64,000 bases of DNA, from positions 124,001 through 188,000 of the forward strand of contig BCJC01000009.1 in NCBI GenBank assembly GCA_001600175.1, read 5' to 3'. The notes under the pieces were generated by a model. The model saw only the letters and a list, made by a program, of their open reading frames with translations. It searched no databases and was not told the DNA's origin. Origin of the DNA: Erythrobasidium yunnanense. Taxonomy: Eukaryota; Basidiomycota; Cystobasidiomycetes; Erythrobasidiales; Erythrobasidiaceae. The position numbers were made by a program, and so were the translations under genes. The first letter of the stretch is position 1, and the number at the start of each line of letters is the position of its first letter. Below, piece by piece: positions 24,051-34,786 of the stretch.

Positions 24051-25268
24051 ATGGCTGCTACACGTTCTGCGACTGTTCTGCGAAGGTTAGGGCATGAAGC
24101 TGGACATCTTCGCGGGAATCTGCCATCTTCTTCAGCCTGTGGAGCTGCTCGATGGGCATCATCATCGACTGCAACGTCGACTTCTTCTGGCTCGTCATCC
24201 AGCACCAGTTCACAGCCTATGCCAGGCGTTACAGGCTCATCAAGCTCCTCAGCGAGCTTAGCGAATACAGCTGCGAGCATGACGAGCAAACCTGGAAGTG
24301 CTCAAGAAGCTGCTCCGCCCGGATCGCTGGAAAGCATGTCTCCTTTGAAGCAGAGTATCATGAAAGGCATCGCGAGCGTCATGGGATACAATACAAGGAC
24401 TGCGACTGCTATTCGTGCGACATCGGATTACTACGATCGATGCTCGGAGCGTGACGAGAAAGAAGCGACTTTCTTCTATGATGGTCAGTCTATTCATCTT
24501 TTCTTGATTGTGCTTTCTCACATGTACGTTCATGCAGAGTGCGGACTGCCAGTGTCCTACCAATCCTGGATGCAAATTACAAATCTGCACATCTGGCTTT
24601 TGAGTGTCCGATATCGCAGTCTTCCTGCACCTTTGGGCAAATCCTACATCCAAGAAATGATCAATCACTACTTCATCCATGCAGAAGGACTAATGCGAGG
24701 CCGGTACAAGGTCAAGCAGGGGCGTCTGATCAAAGGTTATTTGCGAGATATGCTCTATCAGTACCATGGTGCGAACATGGGCTACGACGAAGGCCTTATC
24801 AGCGAAAACGATGCAGTCCTAGCAGCGGCGGTATGGAGGAACCTGTTCGGAGCAGGATGGGGCAAGATGGGAGGTGTGAAAGGGAAGCTCAATCAAGACA
24901 AGGCATTGACAGAAGCGGAGCTGAAGGCACAAGAGAAGGAAGAAGACAGCTCATTGGCGAAACTGAACCTCGATCCTAGCTTACCACCCTCGCCGGAGAT
25001 CCCAAATCAGATGGGAGGCATGCATGCAGGAGGTTCTGGTCTAATCACACCTCTACCTCGGCATGATCCTGCAGGCTTTGCTGAACTTCAGCTCAGAGAA
25101 GCTCGATTCGCATTGTGCTTGGAAAGACTTGTCAAATTCATCAGGAGCGAGGTGCATAGAATGGAGAAAATACCAGATGATGTGGTCATGAGGGGTGTAG
25201 GAGCTGTACAGGATAGAGCATCGGGAGACTCTGCACCGGGTAGCTTGACCGCTTTCGGGCGGATCTGA
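24051..25268 (+). CDS. cbp3: Ubiquinol-cytochrome c reductase chaperone Cbp3 (UQCC1)
   Basis: ATG 24051 opens a Ser-rich mitochondrial-type presequence with basic residues and no early acidic run (MAATRSATVLRRLG). The PF03981 chaperone domain follows from about residue 130: YYDRCSERDEKEATFFY, then LPVSYQSWMQITNLHIWLLSVR, INHYFIHAEGLMRGRY, IKGYLRDMLYQYHGANMGYDEGL, AAAVWRNLFG, and near the end a helix LCLERLVKFIRSEV. An acidic insert of about 60 residues precedes that helix. Cbp3, with Cbp6, binds newly made cytochrome b on mitoribosomes for complex III. One intron (24484-24537) is likely, since its removal joins FFYD to ECGLPVS. It is 54 bases and stop-free, so retention would only add 18 residues. 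Confidence 0.9.
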   Translation: MAATRSATVLRRLGHEAGHLRGNLPSSSACGAARWASSSTATSTSSGSSSSTSSQPMPGVTGSSSSSASLANTAASMTSKPGSAQEAAPPGSLESMSPLKQSIMKGIASVMGYNTRTATAIRATSDYYDRCSERDEKEATFFYDGQSIHLFLIVLSHMYVHAECGLPVSYQSWMQITNLHIWLLSVRYRSLPAPLGKSYIQEMINHYFIHAEGLMRGRYKVKQGRLIKGYLRDMLYQYHGANMGYDEGLISENDAVLAAAVWRNLFGAGWGKMGGVKGKLNQDKALTEAELKAQEKEEDSSLAKLNLDPSLPPSPEIPNQMGGMHAGGSGLITPLPRHDPAGFAELQLREARFALCLERLVKFIRSEVHRMEKIPDDVVMRGVGAVQDRASGDSAPGSLTAFGRI

Positions 25269-25354
25269 GTGTAGCTATGATATAGCCTTGATTGAACTGA
25301 ACCAAGCCGTAAAAGTACAAACAACAGTTCTATATCATTCAGTGCTGCGCGAGG

Positions 25355-25859
25355 CTACCGGTTGATGGCTGTCTCTGCCAATTTTATCTGATGTTCCAGC
25401 TCCGCACGCGTATCTGATTTCTCGCGGGCTTTACTTTCCGCCTTCTTCTCCAACCTCCGCTGTTCGCCGTAGTATATACTGCCTCCTAGTGCGGCTGCAG
25501 AAGCACACCATGCATCAGTCACTCGCTTTGTTGCAAGCGGGACTTCGTCCTTACCGATGACCGTAAATGCTTGCGCTGCTACTCTGAACCGCAACATTCT
25601 GTTGAATTGTGCTCGATTGCCTTTATTCATGCTTCTCGTCGCGCCGATCAATGCTGCTGTCGTAAGAAGGATGCCTATATCGTCACAGGAGAATGGGGAT
25701 TAGAAGAGGAGGAGGGATAGAGGTGAGAGAGTGGATAGAACAGGATGTGACGGCACACGAACCAGCAGGGACCAAAGGCTCTTCTTTGGCTTTTCGGGTA
25801 GCTTTCTGCCATCCGGTCTCGCGATCTGGCGTCTGGTTGATGGTCGTAGTATTCGACAT
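25355..25859 (-). CDS. rcf1: HIG1-domain respiratory supercomplex factor (Rcf1)
   Basis: Three exons from ATG 25859. The protein, about 125 residues, reads: a polar head, ATRKAKEEPLVPAGILLTTA (HIG1 start, with the typical E-P-L-P-x-G), ALIGATRSMNKGNRAQFNRM (loop and RxxQ-type region), FRVAAQAFTVIAALGGSIYY (second helix), and a charged helical tail to the stop at 25355. HIG1 proteins sit in the mitochondrial inner membrane and associate with complexes III and IV, helping cytochrome oxidase assembly and supercomplexes. Introns lie after PAG and TVI. It is convergent with CBP3 (86 bases apart) and divergent from COX23. Confidence 0.88.
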
Positions 25860-25998
25860 ATCTGATTGTACAGAGTCAGTTTCTGAATCTGCCTTGATCT
25901 GGCTACTCACTTAAATGCTATGCCAGGAATCGTTACAAAGCCGACTTATGAAACTTGCAGCCACTTGTGACAGCTTGGAAGCGTCCCAACACCCCAAT
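25860..25998. promoter_or_regulatory. Compact divergent promoter, RCF1 / COX23
   Basis: Only 139 bases separate the two ATGs, so both 5' leaders and the control region must lie here. No clear TATA box. Coregulation is an inference from shared function. Confidence 0.55.
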
Positions 25999-26392
25999 AT
26001 GACCAACACAAAGACGACGTATCAGGCGTCGCATCCACGGTCATCGTCGCCTGCCATCAGCGACATCGAGCAAGCACCCAGCGTAGCCGGCGCAAATCAG
26101 TCGGAAACGCCAAAAGACTACAAGAGCCTGTTTGATGCAAGAGCAGCGCATACAAAGTGTATGTAACGCCTCACCAGCTTCATATGCCGCGAAGATGGGG
26201 AAAAGCTAAGTATTCTCTGTGCTTCTAGTCGTCGACCCTTGCGAAGATGCGCGTAAAGAGTCTATGAGGTGTCTCGACAAGAATAACTACAATCGCGATG
26301 CATGTACAGAGTTCTTTAAAAGCTACCGGGAATGCAAGAAGAAGTGGTTAAATCAACGGCGGGACGACCGAAGAGCGGGAATGGACGTTTAA
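25999..26392 (+). CDS. cox23: Twin CX9C protein Cox23
   Basis: Exons 25999-26158 and 26229-26392, about 107 residues. A disordered Ser/Pro/Thr-rich head leads to the CHCH fold: VDPCEDARKESMRCLDKNN, then YNRDACTEFFKSYRECKKKW. The four cysteines form two CX9C pairs, as needed for import and oxidation by Mia40 in the mitochondrial intermembrane space. The sequence between pairs (LDKNNYNRD) matches Cox23 well and Cox17 poorly. Cox23 is needed for copper delivery or assembly of cytochrome c oxidase. Confidence 0.9.
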
Positions 26393-26724
26393 GAAGGAAC
26401 CCGGCCAACACACATTCCATCTGTCTACCAATCACTTTTCTCGATTCCCCTTCTTCATTCTCCTTCCAAACATCATCGTACTATCCGTCGTTTTCGTTCG
26501 CGCAATCGCATAAAGCAGACATGTTGTCAGTACTACTTTCTACGGGTATAATCGTCGAGTCCTCCAGCCTGCCATAAGACCGCTCAGACAATCAACACCC
26601 TGATCGTGTCTGTCAGAGCGGTGCCTCTCGTAGGAACCGTTATAAAACCGCAGAGCTCTGTAGATACCTCTTACTATTCGCTCATATCACACCAAACCCA
26701 CCAAATCCACAAAGCATAACAGTG
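26393..26724. other. Intergenic, promoter of histidine phosphatase copy 1
   Basis: Holds the COX23 3' flank and a promoter that resembles the one before copy 2 (see TATA entries). Confidence 0.45.
26641..26647 (+). promoter_or_regulatory. TATA box, phosphatase copy 1
   Basis: TATAAAA lies 84 bases before ATG 26725. The 25 bases before it (CGGTGCCT-CTCGTAGGA) are shared with copy 2. Confidence 0.6.
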
Positions 26725-27478
26725 ATGAACAGATCGCGCTCAAATTCCAGATCCTCAGCTTCCGGTGGTAGCGGCTCTCGCCGAAGTAGCAGGAACGGCA
26801 GAGCAATCGATCAAACGGGTCAGCACTCCAGACGATCATCTTCAGCTAGTCAGACTAGCATACAACAGCTGCGCGAGGCTGCTGCTCGTCAGGTGGCAGC
26901 TGCGGCTGCCGTGCCTCGCCCTTTGTCGAGAGCTCCGTCCTCGTCCTCGTCCTCAATCAGATCTAGATCCTCATCTATCTCAAGTCTGCGTAACGACCAG
27001 ATCATTGGCCTGCTGCGCCATGGACAGTCAATCTCGTAAGTCTTTATCATATAGCGTGTAGCAAGTGTGTGTGCGCCAACTCACTATACTCAATGCTCCG
27101 GCAGTCAAGTAGCCAAGGATGGCGAAGGTAGCAAGATACTTGATCCAGTTCTCACACCTTTGGGTGTTCAGCAAGCTCAGAAGGTGCCCAAACAGTTTCC
27201 TAAACTCCTGTCTCGCATCTCGAGGAACGGCGTCATTCTATCGTCACCCATGCGAAGGGCATTCCTCACGATGGCTTATGCTTTCCGCCAACTTGCGGAA
27301 GGAAAGATCGCTTGGGAGCTTTGGCCGGAGCTGCTCGAAGCGAGAAACTGCAACTCTGGTACTGGCTCCACTCGCGAGGCTCTGACAGCTGAATTCTCCA
27401 AGGTAATGCCCTGGCTCAAGTTTGACAGCCTGAAGGCGAATTGGTCTGAAAAGGTTGGCCTCTTGGCTGCTAGGTAAG
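26725..27478 (+). pseudogene. Histidine phosphatase superfamily, copy 1, 3' half missing
   Basis: Exon 1 (26725-27035) encodes a Ser/Arg-rich head ending LLRHGQSIS, the RHG catalytic motif. Exon 2 (about 27106-27474) reads LDPVLTPLGVQQAQ, ILSSPMRRAFLTMAYAF (the substrate-site Arg region), then WPELLEARN and SEKVGLLAAR. It ends at GTAAGC. In copy 2 the next exons carry the second catalytic histidine (ISHSGT). Here the downstream 330 bases give no such sequence in any frame; a short unrelated C-terminus is the best one can read. It is either truncated and inactive or has gained a new end. Unlike copy 2 it has no intron after WPxLL. Confidence 0.6.
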
Positions 27479-27813
27479 CTTACAAGACTGGTTTGCAGCG
27501 TCCTCCATTCCTCTCCGCTTCAGACCACACTCTCTATAAACACTACGACTGACACCACTTGCAGACCTCCTTCTTGGCAAGGCCCGTCTCGACAAACCGC
27601 GCACTCCTCTCTCTTTCTCCCTTTCTACACTCCATCTATCATCACTTTGCTATCCATCTGTTTCGTCCTTCACTCTTGCATAAGCAGATACAGTATTGTT
27701 TCACCATCGATGATATGATCAAAACCTTCGGCTCTGTCAAGAGTGCTTACGATAAAACCCCTTGGATCGCTGACATCCCGAGCTTGTTGCGGCGGTGCCT
27801 TCCGTAGGAGTGG

Positions 27814-27819
27814 TATAAA
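27814..27819 (+). promoter_or_regulatory. TATA box, phosphatase copy 2
   Basis: TATAAA 87 bases before ATG 27901, within a block like that before copy 1 (GCGGTGCCTTCCGTAGGA). Confidence 0.6.
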
Positions 27820-27900
27820 GACGACAAATCTGACTCGGAGGACCTCTCTCTTCCGCTCATACCAAACCCACTCCAAAGACTGTCACAATACTAGTCGACG

Positions 27901-29121
27901 ATGAGCCATACACCTCCTCAGCAGCATCGCCCCGCCAACTCCAGACGAAGTTCATCGCAAAGAGATACGGATAAAAACCAGAGAGACGCTGCCCATTCAT
28001 TCAAAACACCTTCCGGACGCACCTCGACGTCGAGCAAAGCCAGCTCTACTGGACAGGGTGTCGAAACGGATCCCGTCAGACAGGTTGCAGTGCCTCGTTC
28101 GCTGTCCAGAAGACCATCCCTCGCGTCTTGGTCGTCACAAAGAAGTCTTTCGAACCCCAAAAGCAACTCCGGTAACGACAAGATCGTTGTTCTGATGCGA
28201 CATGCTCAATCGCAAGCGTGAGTGATTGCGCTGGTCGTCCATATTGATGCTGGCAGCTGAAGCTGCTTGATCCACCTCCACCTTAGAAACGCTGCTGGTG
28301 GTTATAAGGGCGACACGACGATGATTGACCCTCCTCTTTCGGACAAGGGCATTCAGCAAGCCAAGAACATCGGGAAGCTTTTTCCAAAACTCAAGGAGAG
28401 ACTTATGAAAAATGGTGTTATCTTAACATCTCCAATGCGAAGGGCCTTCCTTACGATGGCCTACGCCTTTCCTGATCTGGCATACGCCAGGATCCCTTTC
28501 GAGTTGTGGCCTCTCTTGTGAGCTCTCGTTGATTGAGGCGACCAAAATTGCGCTGATTTTGATTGTTCAAGACTCGAGGCCAAAGAACACAACTCGGCCA
28601 AAGGATCTTCGAAGGAAGTTTTGGCTGCCGCGTACGCTCAGAGCTTTCCCTGGCTTAGCTTCGACGAATTACAGGAAGGATGGTATGATAAGATTGGCTT
28701 GCTCGCTACTGCGTAAGTGCTGGTAGCTTTAGTGCCGAACCAGCAATCACTGACCAGATCCCCACAGGAAGCCGGCCAGATTGGCTTGCGCCTTACACAT
28801 TCGCAAGACTGTAAAAGCTCGTAAAGAGAAGGTGGTGGTCCTGATCTCGCACTCGGGAACTCTACGCACCGTAGCTGATAAATACGAAGATGTGGGTACG
28901 GAGCCCGTTTTCGGCTTATCATTTGACTAATCTGTGTCCTTCCACAGTGGAGCAACGATACTGTCAGGGTATATCGTTTCGATACTTCGTCAGCTGAAGC
29001 GATCGATGCTGCTAAGCTAGTACAGCTCAGCACTCGTGAAGAAACAGCCTTTTTAGGAGGCATGCCCATTCCAGCTCAGGCCCGAGTCATGCCGTCAGAA
29101 GCTGTGGCCCACCGAAAGTGA
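27901..29121 (+). CDS. Histidine phosphatase superfamily protein, copy 2
   Basis: Five exons from ATG 27901, about 330 residues. A Ser/Arg-rich head of about 95 residues is followed by IVVLMRHAQSQA (the RHG motif with Ala for Gly), LSDKGIQQAKNIG, VILTSPMRRAFLTMAYAF, FPWLSFDELQEGWYDKIG, KVVVLISHSGTLRTVA (second histidine), and a tail ending in VAHRK. This is the phosphoglycerate-mutase-like branch-2 fold, acting on phosphorylated small molecules or proteins. The exact substrate is unknown. Both catalytic histidines and the R-M-R site are present, so it should be active. The partner exon after WPLL is set off by an intron absent from copy 1. Confidence 0.85.
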
Positions 29122-29455
29122 TTGTCATTCACTTGTAGCCGGTTAGCGCCATTTATGTGTCACGAGATCGAATGCAGTGACCTCTCTTCGGACGCAAAGC
29201 GATAGGAAGTTCTGCCGTCGTCCCAATTCTGTGTGATTTGCGAGCCTGTTTCACCAAGTGAGCCTCGGATGTCACATTTGCTGTAGTTACCTATTCAAGC
29301 GCTCTTACTCATGTCTATAGTGGCTTGGGCAAGATAGTGGCCTGCGTTGGTGTGACGCTTGGTATATCGTTCATAGGGCCGCATCTAGAGAACATCAAGA
29401 AAAGTCTAAGCAGTTGAGCAGAACTGCGATCTCTACTTAAGCTTGCGCGAATATC
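29122..29455. other. Intergenic, convergent ends
   Basis: 3' flanks of the phosphatase (+) and Ssz1 (-). No gene seen. Confidence 0.4.
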
Positions 29456-31425
29456 CTATAGAGTGACTGTCTGCTTCGACGACTCATCCCCACCCGTTTG
29501 ACCAGCTGTAATCGTGACCTTCTCGTCCTTGTCAACGATGACTTCGATTTGGACCGAGCTGTCCTTGCCAGAAGAAGTGACAGGGACGACCAATTCCGCC
29601 AATTGCGTTGTAGCTTTTACGTATTTTGTTCTAGTCTCCTCCTCTTCATCCTCCTCTTCACTGTCATCATCGTCGTTCGAGGCCTTCTTGCCGTTCGTAG
29701 CAGGAGGAGCTTGGACGTGGATCGCCTCTTCACCTTCCGCAAGGACGATCTTTGCGGCTTTTGACGAGGAAGAGACGGGTAGGCTGACGATTCTCCTTGC
29801 GGGCAGAGGTGTTGAGCTCTCCAAGATGGTGACAAATGTCTTTCCATCTACAACTCCTGGGTTCTCTGCATTGTCGGGCGAAGAAGGAGCTGGGACGAGC
29901 AAGCCGATAGGTTTCGTAAGAACCTTGACTTGTTGAGGCGCTAGTGAAGATTTGGAGTCGACAGCTTCGGAAGAAGGGGAAGTAGAGGAGAGAGCCTGTG
30001 CTTGCAGAACACAGCCGCGTGCAATCACTTGATCCGGCTCGATTTGCGAGGAGACGAGCGTCGTCTCGGGGAAGATGGCGCCAATCCTGTCTGCCAACGT
30101 GGGGTTCTTGCTTGTTCCTCCGACAAGGATGACTTCGTGGATCTGCAGAGGGTCTAGCTTCGCTTGTTCCAACGCCTCGCGAATCTTGTCTCCTATCTGG
30201 CTGTAGACCTTTCCGCTCAATAGATCAAAGCGGCTTCTGTTGACGCTGGAAGAAAAGTCGATGCCGTCGACGAGCGATTCTACGGAGCATGTTGCGGAGG
30301 TGCTGGCGGATAGCGAACGCTTGACTACCTCGCACGACAGGCGCAGCTTCATGTTTGCGCGGTGATTCTCCTTGATATCCAGCTTGACGCCCTTGTTCTT
30401 CTTGGTGAACTCCTTTACGAAGTGCTCAACCAAGTTCTGGTCCAAGTTGTTTCCACCTAGATTCGTGTCGCGTACAGTCGAGAGAGGAACATACAGGCCT
30501 TGTCTTGCGGCTAGGACAGTAGCAGTCGTCGAAGATGCACCAACGTCGAGCACGACGACGTTGCGGTCTTGGCTTGCAGGAGAAGCGCCAGCAGCGGTAG
30601 AAGTGGAGGGAGATGTGGTGGAAGTCAGGCCATAAGCCAGACACGCTGCAGCGGGCTCATTCAAGAACTGCAAGACCCGTACGCCAGCAGCATCTTTGCA
30701 TGCTTTCGCGAGAGCATCCAGCTGCGCTTTTGAGAAATTCGAAGGGACGCCAACGACTGCTGCGTCTATTTTCCTGCCTAAGAAGTCTGATGCGAATCCA
30801 ATGAGAGTGGTGAGGTATTTCACTGCAGCGTCGTGGGCGGTAAGAGTCGTTTCAGAGTCGTTTATGGAAACGGTGTATGCAGGGGAAGAGCCGTCTTTTG
30901 CAGCGACAACGGCCGCCGAGCCGTAAGGTGCTTCGAATGACTTGACCTCGTCGTATCTGATACACTAAAGCATTAGTATGTGCGAGCGTGGTGCATTCGG
31001 TCGCTATGGATCCAAATTTTGCGATTTTGCGGACGTAAACAACTCACGTCTTTCCGAGGACGGTAGTGAAGCTTAGGATAGTGTTCTTGCTATTCCTCAC
31101 GAGCTGACTCTTTGCGGGAATACCAATGTACTGTGGATCATCGAGAATATGGATTTTGGTCAGATTTGTTGCGCCAAAGATACAGATCTCGGTCCAGCCA
31201 AGGCCAAGTTAGCACACCTCTTCATCGCCAGAGAATGATAGAGCATTTGCGATCTGCCTCTCGCCGTCGTCGTTTGCGATGCAGTCTGGCAATCCGTCCT
31301 AGTTGGCATTTTCAGCTGAATTCTTCTAAGTCTTTTTCCTTGCAGTGGGATGAGGGCGCTACCTTGCTGATAACTGCGACTGACGAGGCTGCTCCTCCCA
31401 GGTTTATACCGAGGACTGTAGGCAT
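29456..31425 (-). CDS. ssz1: Hsp70-like Ssz1 of the ribosome-associated complex
   Basis: ATG 31425 begins MPTVLGINLGGAASSVAVIS, the Hsp70 phosphate-1 region with changes (GINLGG for GIDLGT). Two or three short exons follow, then one long exon 30900-29456. Visible blocks: AAVVGVPSNFSKAQ, VLQFLNEPAAACLAYG (with the Ssz-typical change from INEPTAA), VVVLDVGASSTTATV, LGGNNLDQNLVEHF, and VILVGGTSKNPTLADRI. The peptide-binding domain is short and ends in an acidic loop and a beta-like tail. This is Ssz1 (Pdr13), which pairs with zuotin at the ribosome exit and binds ATP with little or no hydrolysis. Length and missing lid match the family. Confidence 0.88.
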
Positions 31426-31512
31426 TGTAACACTTTGGGTTAATCGAGGTTAACCCTTGGCTTTAATCGCATTTCAACACTTTCAAGGCTAATCAATAAC
31501 CAACATAACACA
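31426..31512. promoter_or_regulatory. Compact divergent promoter, SSZ1 / CGS
   Basis: 87 bases between the two start codons. It contains TTAATCGAGGTTAACCC, an imperfect palindrome-like stretch. Confidence 0.5.
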
Positions 31513-33608
31513 ATGCCCACCATCGCCGGGATTCCCTTAGGTCATTCTATCCCGTATCTCACACCGCACGCCGTCAGCGTGAGCCTGCCGACTTGGAGGG
31601 ACAATGTAGACTATGAAGAAGGCGACAAACGAGTGGTAGACGCCATGCAGACCGGATACCCGCGATTCTTCGTACATAGATCCATACAGAAGCTCGCAAA
31701 CGTAGCGGCGAACCACCTCCAAGACCGGCTGAAAGATCCATCCGACTCATGCTATCTCTACCCGACCGCCAGAACATCTCAGGGAGCTGTAGACTTCCTA
31801 GCTGCTAGAACTCCATCTATCAGTGCATATACGCTGGAATGGGCCATCACAGAAGCTACGACGATCTACTGTGTCTTCACGGACGCCACGACCGGCTTCA
31901 AGACTCAGAAGCAGTACTGGCAGCATGCAGGGGATGGTATATCGTCCAGACTAGCAGAGGATTGCCTTCATGCGCTCGGCGTACCGATCAACCCTTCCTC
32001 ACCTGCTGCCAGCACGACACACTTATCATCTCCCGTCATGCGAGGCTTCTCACGCAACAAGCACTATTCGGCAAAGTCATCTGCTGCTCTGCAAGCTATC
32101 ATGGCATCGACGAGCACTCATCAAGAGGCGAAAGAGCATGACTCGGCGAATCTGCCGGGCCAGAAGGAGGAGGAGACTACAACGTATATCGAAGAGAGAT
32201 ACGCTCGCAACTTGTCAGCTTCCCAAGCACCACTCGCAAAGTTAGCTTTGAAGAGGAGGATAGCGGGAGTCTTGAAGGAGTCGTCGCTCCAGCAGCCTGG
32301 AACACCATCCACAGCAGCTGCGCAGATCGCATCTACAGATCTGAATGGAGCGGCGCAGTCCATCGTCGCAGATCCAACTACTGAGGACACTCTTCAACCT
32401 TCTGATAGAGGTGTTTCGGGATTGACGGAAGACGACGTCTACCTGTATCCGGGCGGCATGTCCGCAATTTTCCATTCTTTCACGACTATCCTACACGCTA
32501 CGAAGAAGTCTTCCAAAGCCTTAGGCAAATCCGTATGTTTCGGCTTCCCTTACACGGATACTCTGAAGATTCTGGAGAAATGGGGCCCGGGATGCCATTT
32601 CTTCGGAAGAGGTCTAGACTCTGATCTAGCTTCATTGGAGCAACTACTTCAGACACAGCATGATAAGCATATCGCGAATCCGACCTCGACGGATCCGGAA
32701 GATCAGCCGATCCTAGCGCTGTATTGCGAATTCCCGTCAAACCCTCTACTTCGATCTCCGCATTTGCAGAAGATCAAAGAGCTACAAGATAGATTCGGGT
32801 TCTATATAGTGATAGATGAGACTGTGGGCGGGTTCATCAATGTAGAATGCTTGCCTTTCGCAAGTATAGTAGTATCGTCTTTGACGAAGATCTTCTCGGG
32901 TGATTCGAATGTCATGGGAGGATCGTAAGTTCACAGCAGCTACTGTCTCTGTTCCGTGCTGATGGCATCGGTACGAAAAGCCTTACTCTGAATCCCGCAT
33001 CTCAGCACTACAATACGCTTAAGGCAGCTCTCGACGAGACTTACGAAGACGCATACTATTTCTCCGATGCGATCTTCATGGAGCGCAATTCAAGAGACTT
33101 CATCTCTCGCGTTGGCAAAATCAACGCCAATACAGAGGCAGTCTGCGATCTGCTCCATCAATATACAGTCGAATCCGGCAAATCCCTCCTCTCCTCCTCC
33201 TCCTCCACACCACAAGCAACACACAAACCAGTCGTTACTAAAGTCTACTATCCCAAATATATCACGCCCGAGAACTACGCATCTCGACTTCGGTCTTCCG
33301 ACCCTTCTCGTGAAGACATGAAACCAGGCTATGGCAGTTTATTCAGCATCACATTTACATCTCTAGCATGCTCTCGTGCTTTCTTCGATAACTTGAAATG
33401 CTGCAAAGGCCCGTCCCTTGGCACAAACTTTACGCTCGCATGTCCCTATACCGTCTTGGCCCACTATTTGGAGTTGGATTGGGCGAAGGAGTGGGAGGTC
33501 GAAGAAGGACTTGTCAGAGTCACGGTCGGGTTGGAAGATAAAGAAGTCCTCAAGGAATGGTTTGAAGATGCGCTGAGGGCGGCAGAGCTGGCTGGGCAGG
33601 AGGAATAG
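31513..33608 (+). CDS. str2: Cystathionine gamma-synthase-like PLP enzyme (Str2 type)
   Basis: Exon 1 is about 31513-32924 and exon 2 about 32981-33608, giving about 675 residues. Residues: MPTIAGIPLGHSIPYLTPHAV at the start, typical of fungal Str2; VYLYPGGMSAIFHSF (PLP phosphate binding); FGFPYTDTLKILEKWG; LYCEFPSNPLL; IVIDETVGGFIN (Asp for the PLP nitrogen); and VVSSLTKIFSG, whose Lys should form the Schiff base. The enzyme joins O-acetyl- or O-succinyl-homoserine with cysteine in transsulfuration. An acidic/Ser-rich insert of about 120 residues lies before the PLP domain. Str2 branch membership is based on the N-terminal motif. Confidence 0.85.
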
Positions 33609-33946
33609 GAGAAAACGGAAGTGGCTGCACTAGATCGGTGTAGAGCTGTGAGGTAATAATTGGGTCCTCCGCTAGCAAGGTCGACTATTTCAATTGATCT
33701 GATGACGAGGTGGAGAAGTGCGAACTTGAAAGCTGAAATTAAGCTAGGGCGAGCTCTACTCCGAGCTACTGTCTATATAGAGGCACACTACCAGTCCAGA
33801 TCAGACAAAGATGCTCTTAAGGGCCCGGAAAAAGAGGAAATGCAGAGAAGTCTGTCGTCCATCAAGCATTCCACCTACCCTACGATCAAGCTATGCTTTG
33901 TCGATCTTGCTGTTCTCAGCAGGCTTGGTCCAGCCCTGCGCCGTTA
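33609..33946. other. Intergenic, convergent ends
   Basis: No gene recognised; open frames here are antisense or lack ATG. Confidence 0.4.
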
Positions 33947-34364
33947 TCACCTGCATGTGTTTAATGCAGTCGCTGAGACAGTCGTTCTTGTTCTCCGGCT
34001 GCTAGCTGCATCTGGCATTCCGTCTTCGTGACCTCTCTCACTAGCATTCCTTTCCGCAGAGCCAGCGCATTTCTCTCCCCATTGTCTGTTCATCATTAAT
34101 GTTAGTCGCGGCTCAGAGAAGCTGCGACACCGAGCATCCCGCTTACTCTTTTTGACTGCGCACACAGTCAGCTATACGAATACCGTCTACATGAGTCTTC
34201 GACTTACTTTCGTCGAGCAAGATCTGCGTTGCGCGGTGGAGTTTGGCCTGTTCATTTCTCGACATCTGCGGAATGCTGGAGTTTACGTGCGACCAAGTCA
34301 GGCTCAATGCAGATCCATACAAACCCTGGTTATATGCGATCTCGTACCTCTTTTGTGCTTGCAT
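33947..34364 (-). CDS. Small hypothetical protein
   Basis: ATG 34364 gives MQAQKRYEIAYNQGLYGSAL, a short helical stretch, then a GTAAGT donor. Splicing to the CAG near 34162 continues in frame (KKSKRDARCRSFSEP) to a stop at 33947, about 120 residues. The first 55 residues look genuine; the second exon is Arg/Ser-rich and could contain one more small intron. No family recognised. A tentative call. Confidence 0.4.
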
Positions 34365-34786
34365 CGTTATTGCACTTCGGGGGTAGGACTGCTCGAGCTG
34401 ATGAGTGGAGGAAAGGGAAGCTGTGTGGGCTGAGAAGGGCTCTTTATATACTTTTGAGAAAGGACAGTGTACAGCGGACAGTGTGCTGAGCTCATCATCG
34501 CCCCTGAGCCGATCGCGACCTCCTTCTGTCCAGGCACAAACCCAGACAAACTCTTGCATAAGCACTGCATTGCTAATTTAGATACATTTTCCTTGCTTCT
34601 TGTATTTCTGATCTACTGTTACAACTGCCCGCTCTCGCTTGCGAGACCTCAGAGGAAAAAGCAAACCCCAAAACACCTCACATATGGAAATGCAGAAGAA
34701 CCTATATTGATTGTCGAAAAGCAGAAGTCTATACAGCTAGAAAGAACCCGAAAGGAGTGAAGAAGGGAGCGTGCCCGTTGAAGAGC
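34365..34786. other. Intergenic
   Basis: Promoter of the small gene and 3' flank of SNT1. Nothing else recognised. Confidence 0.4.
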
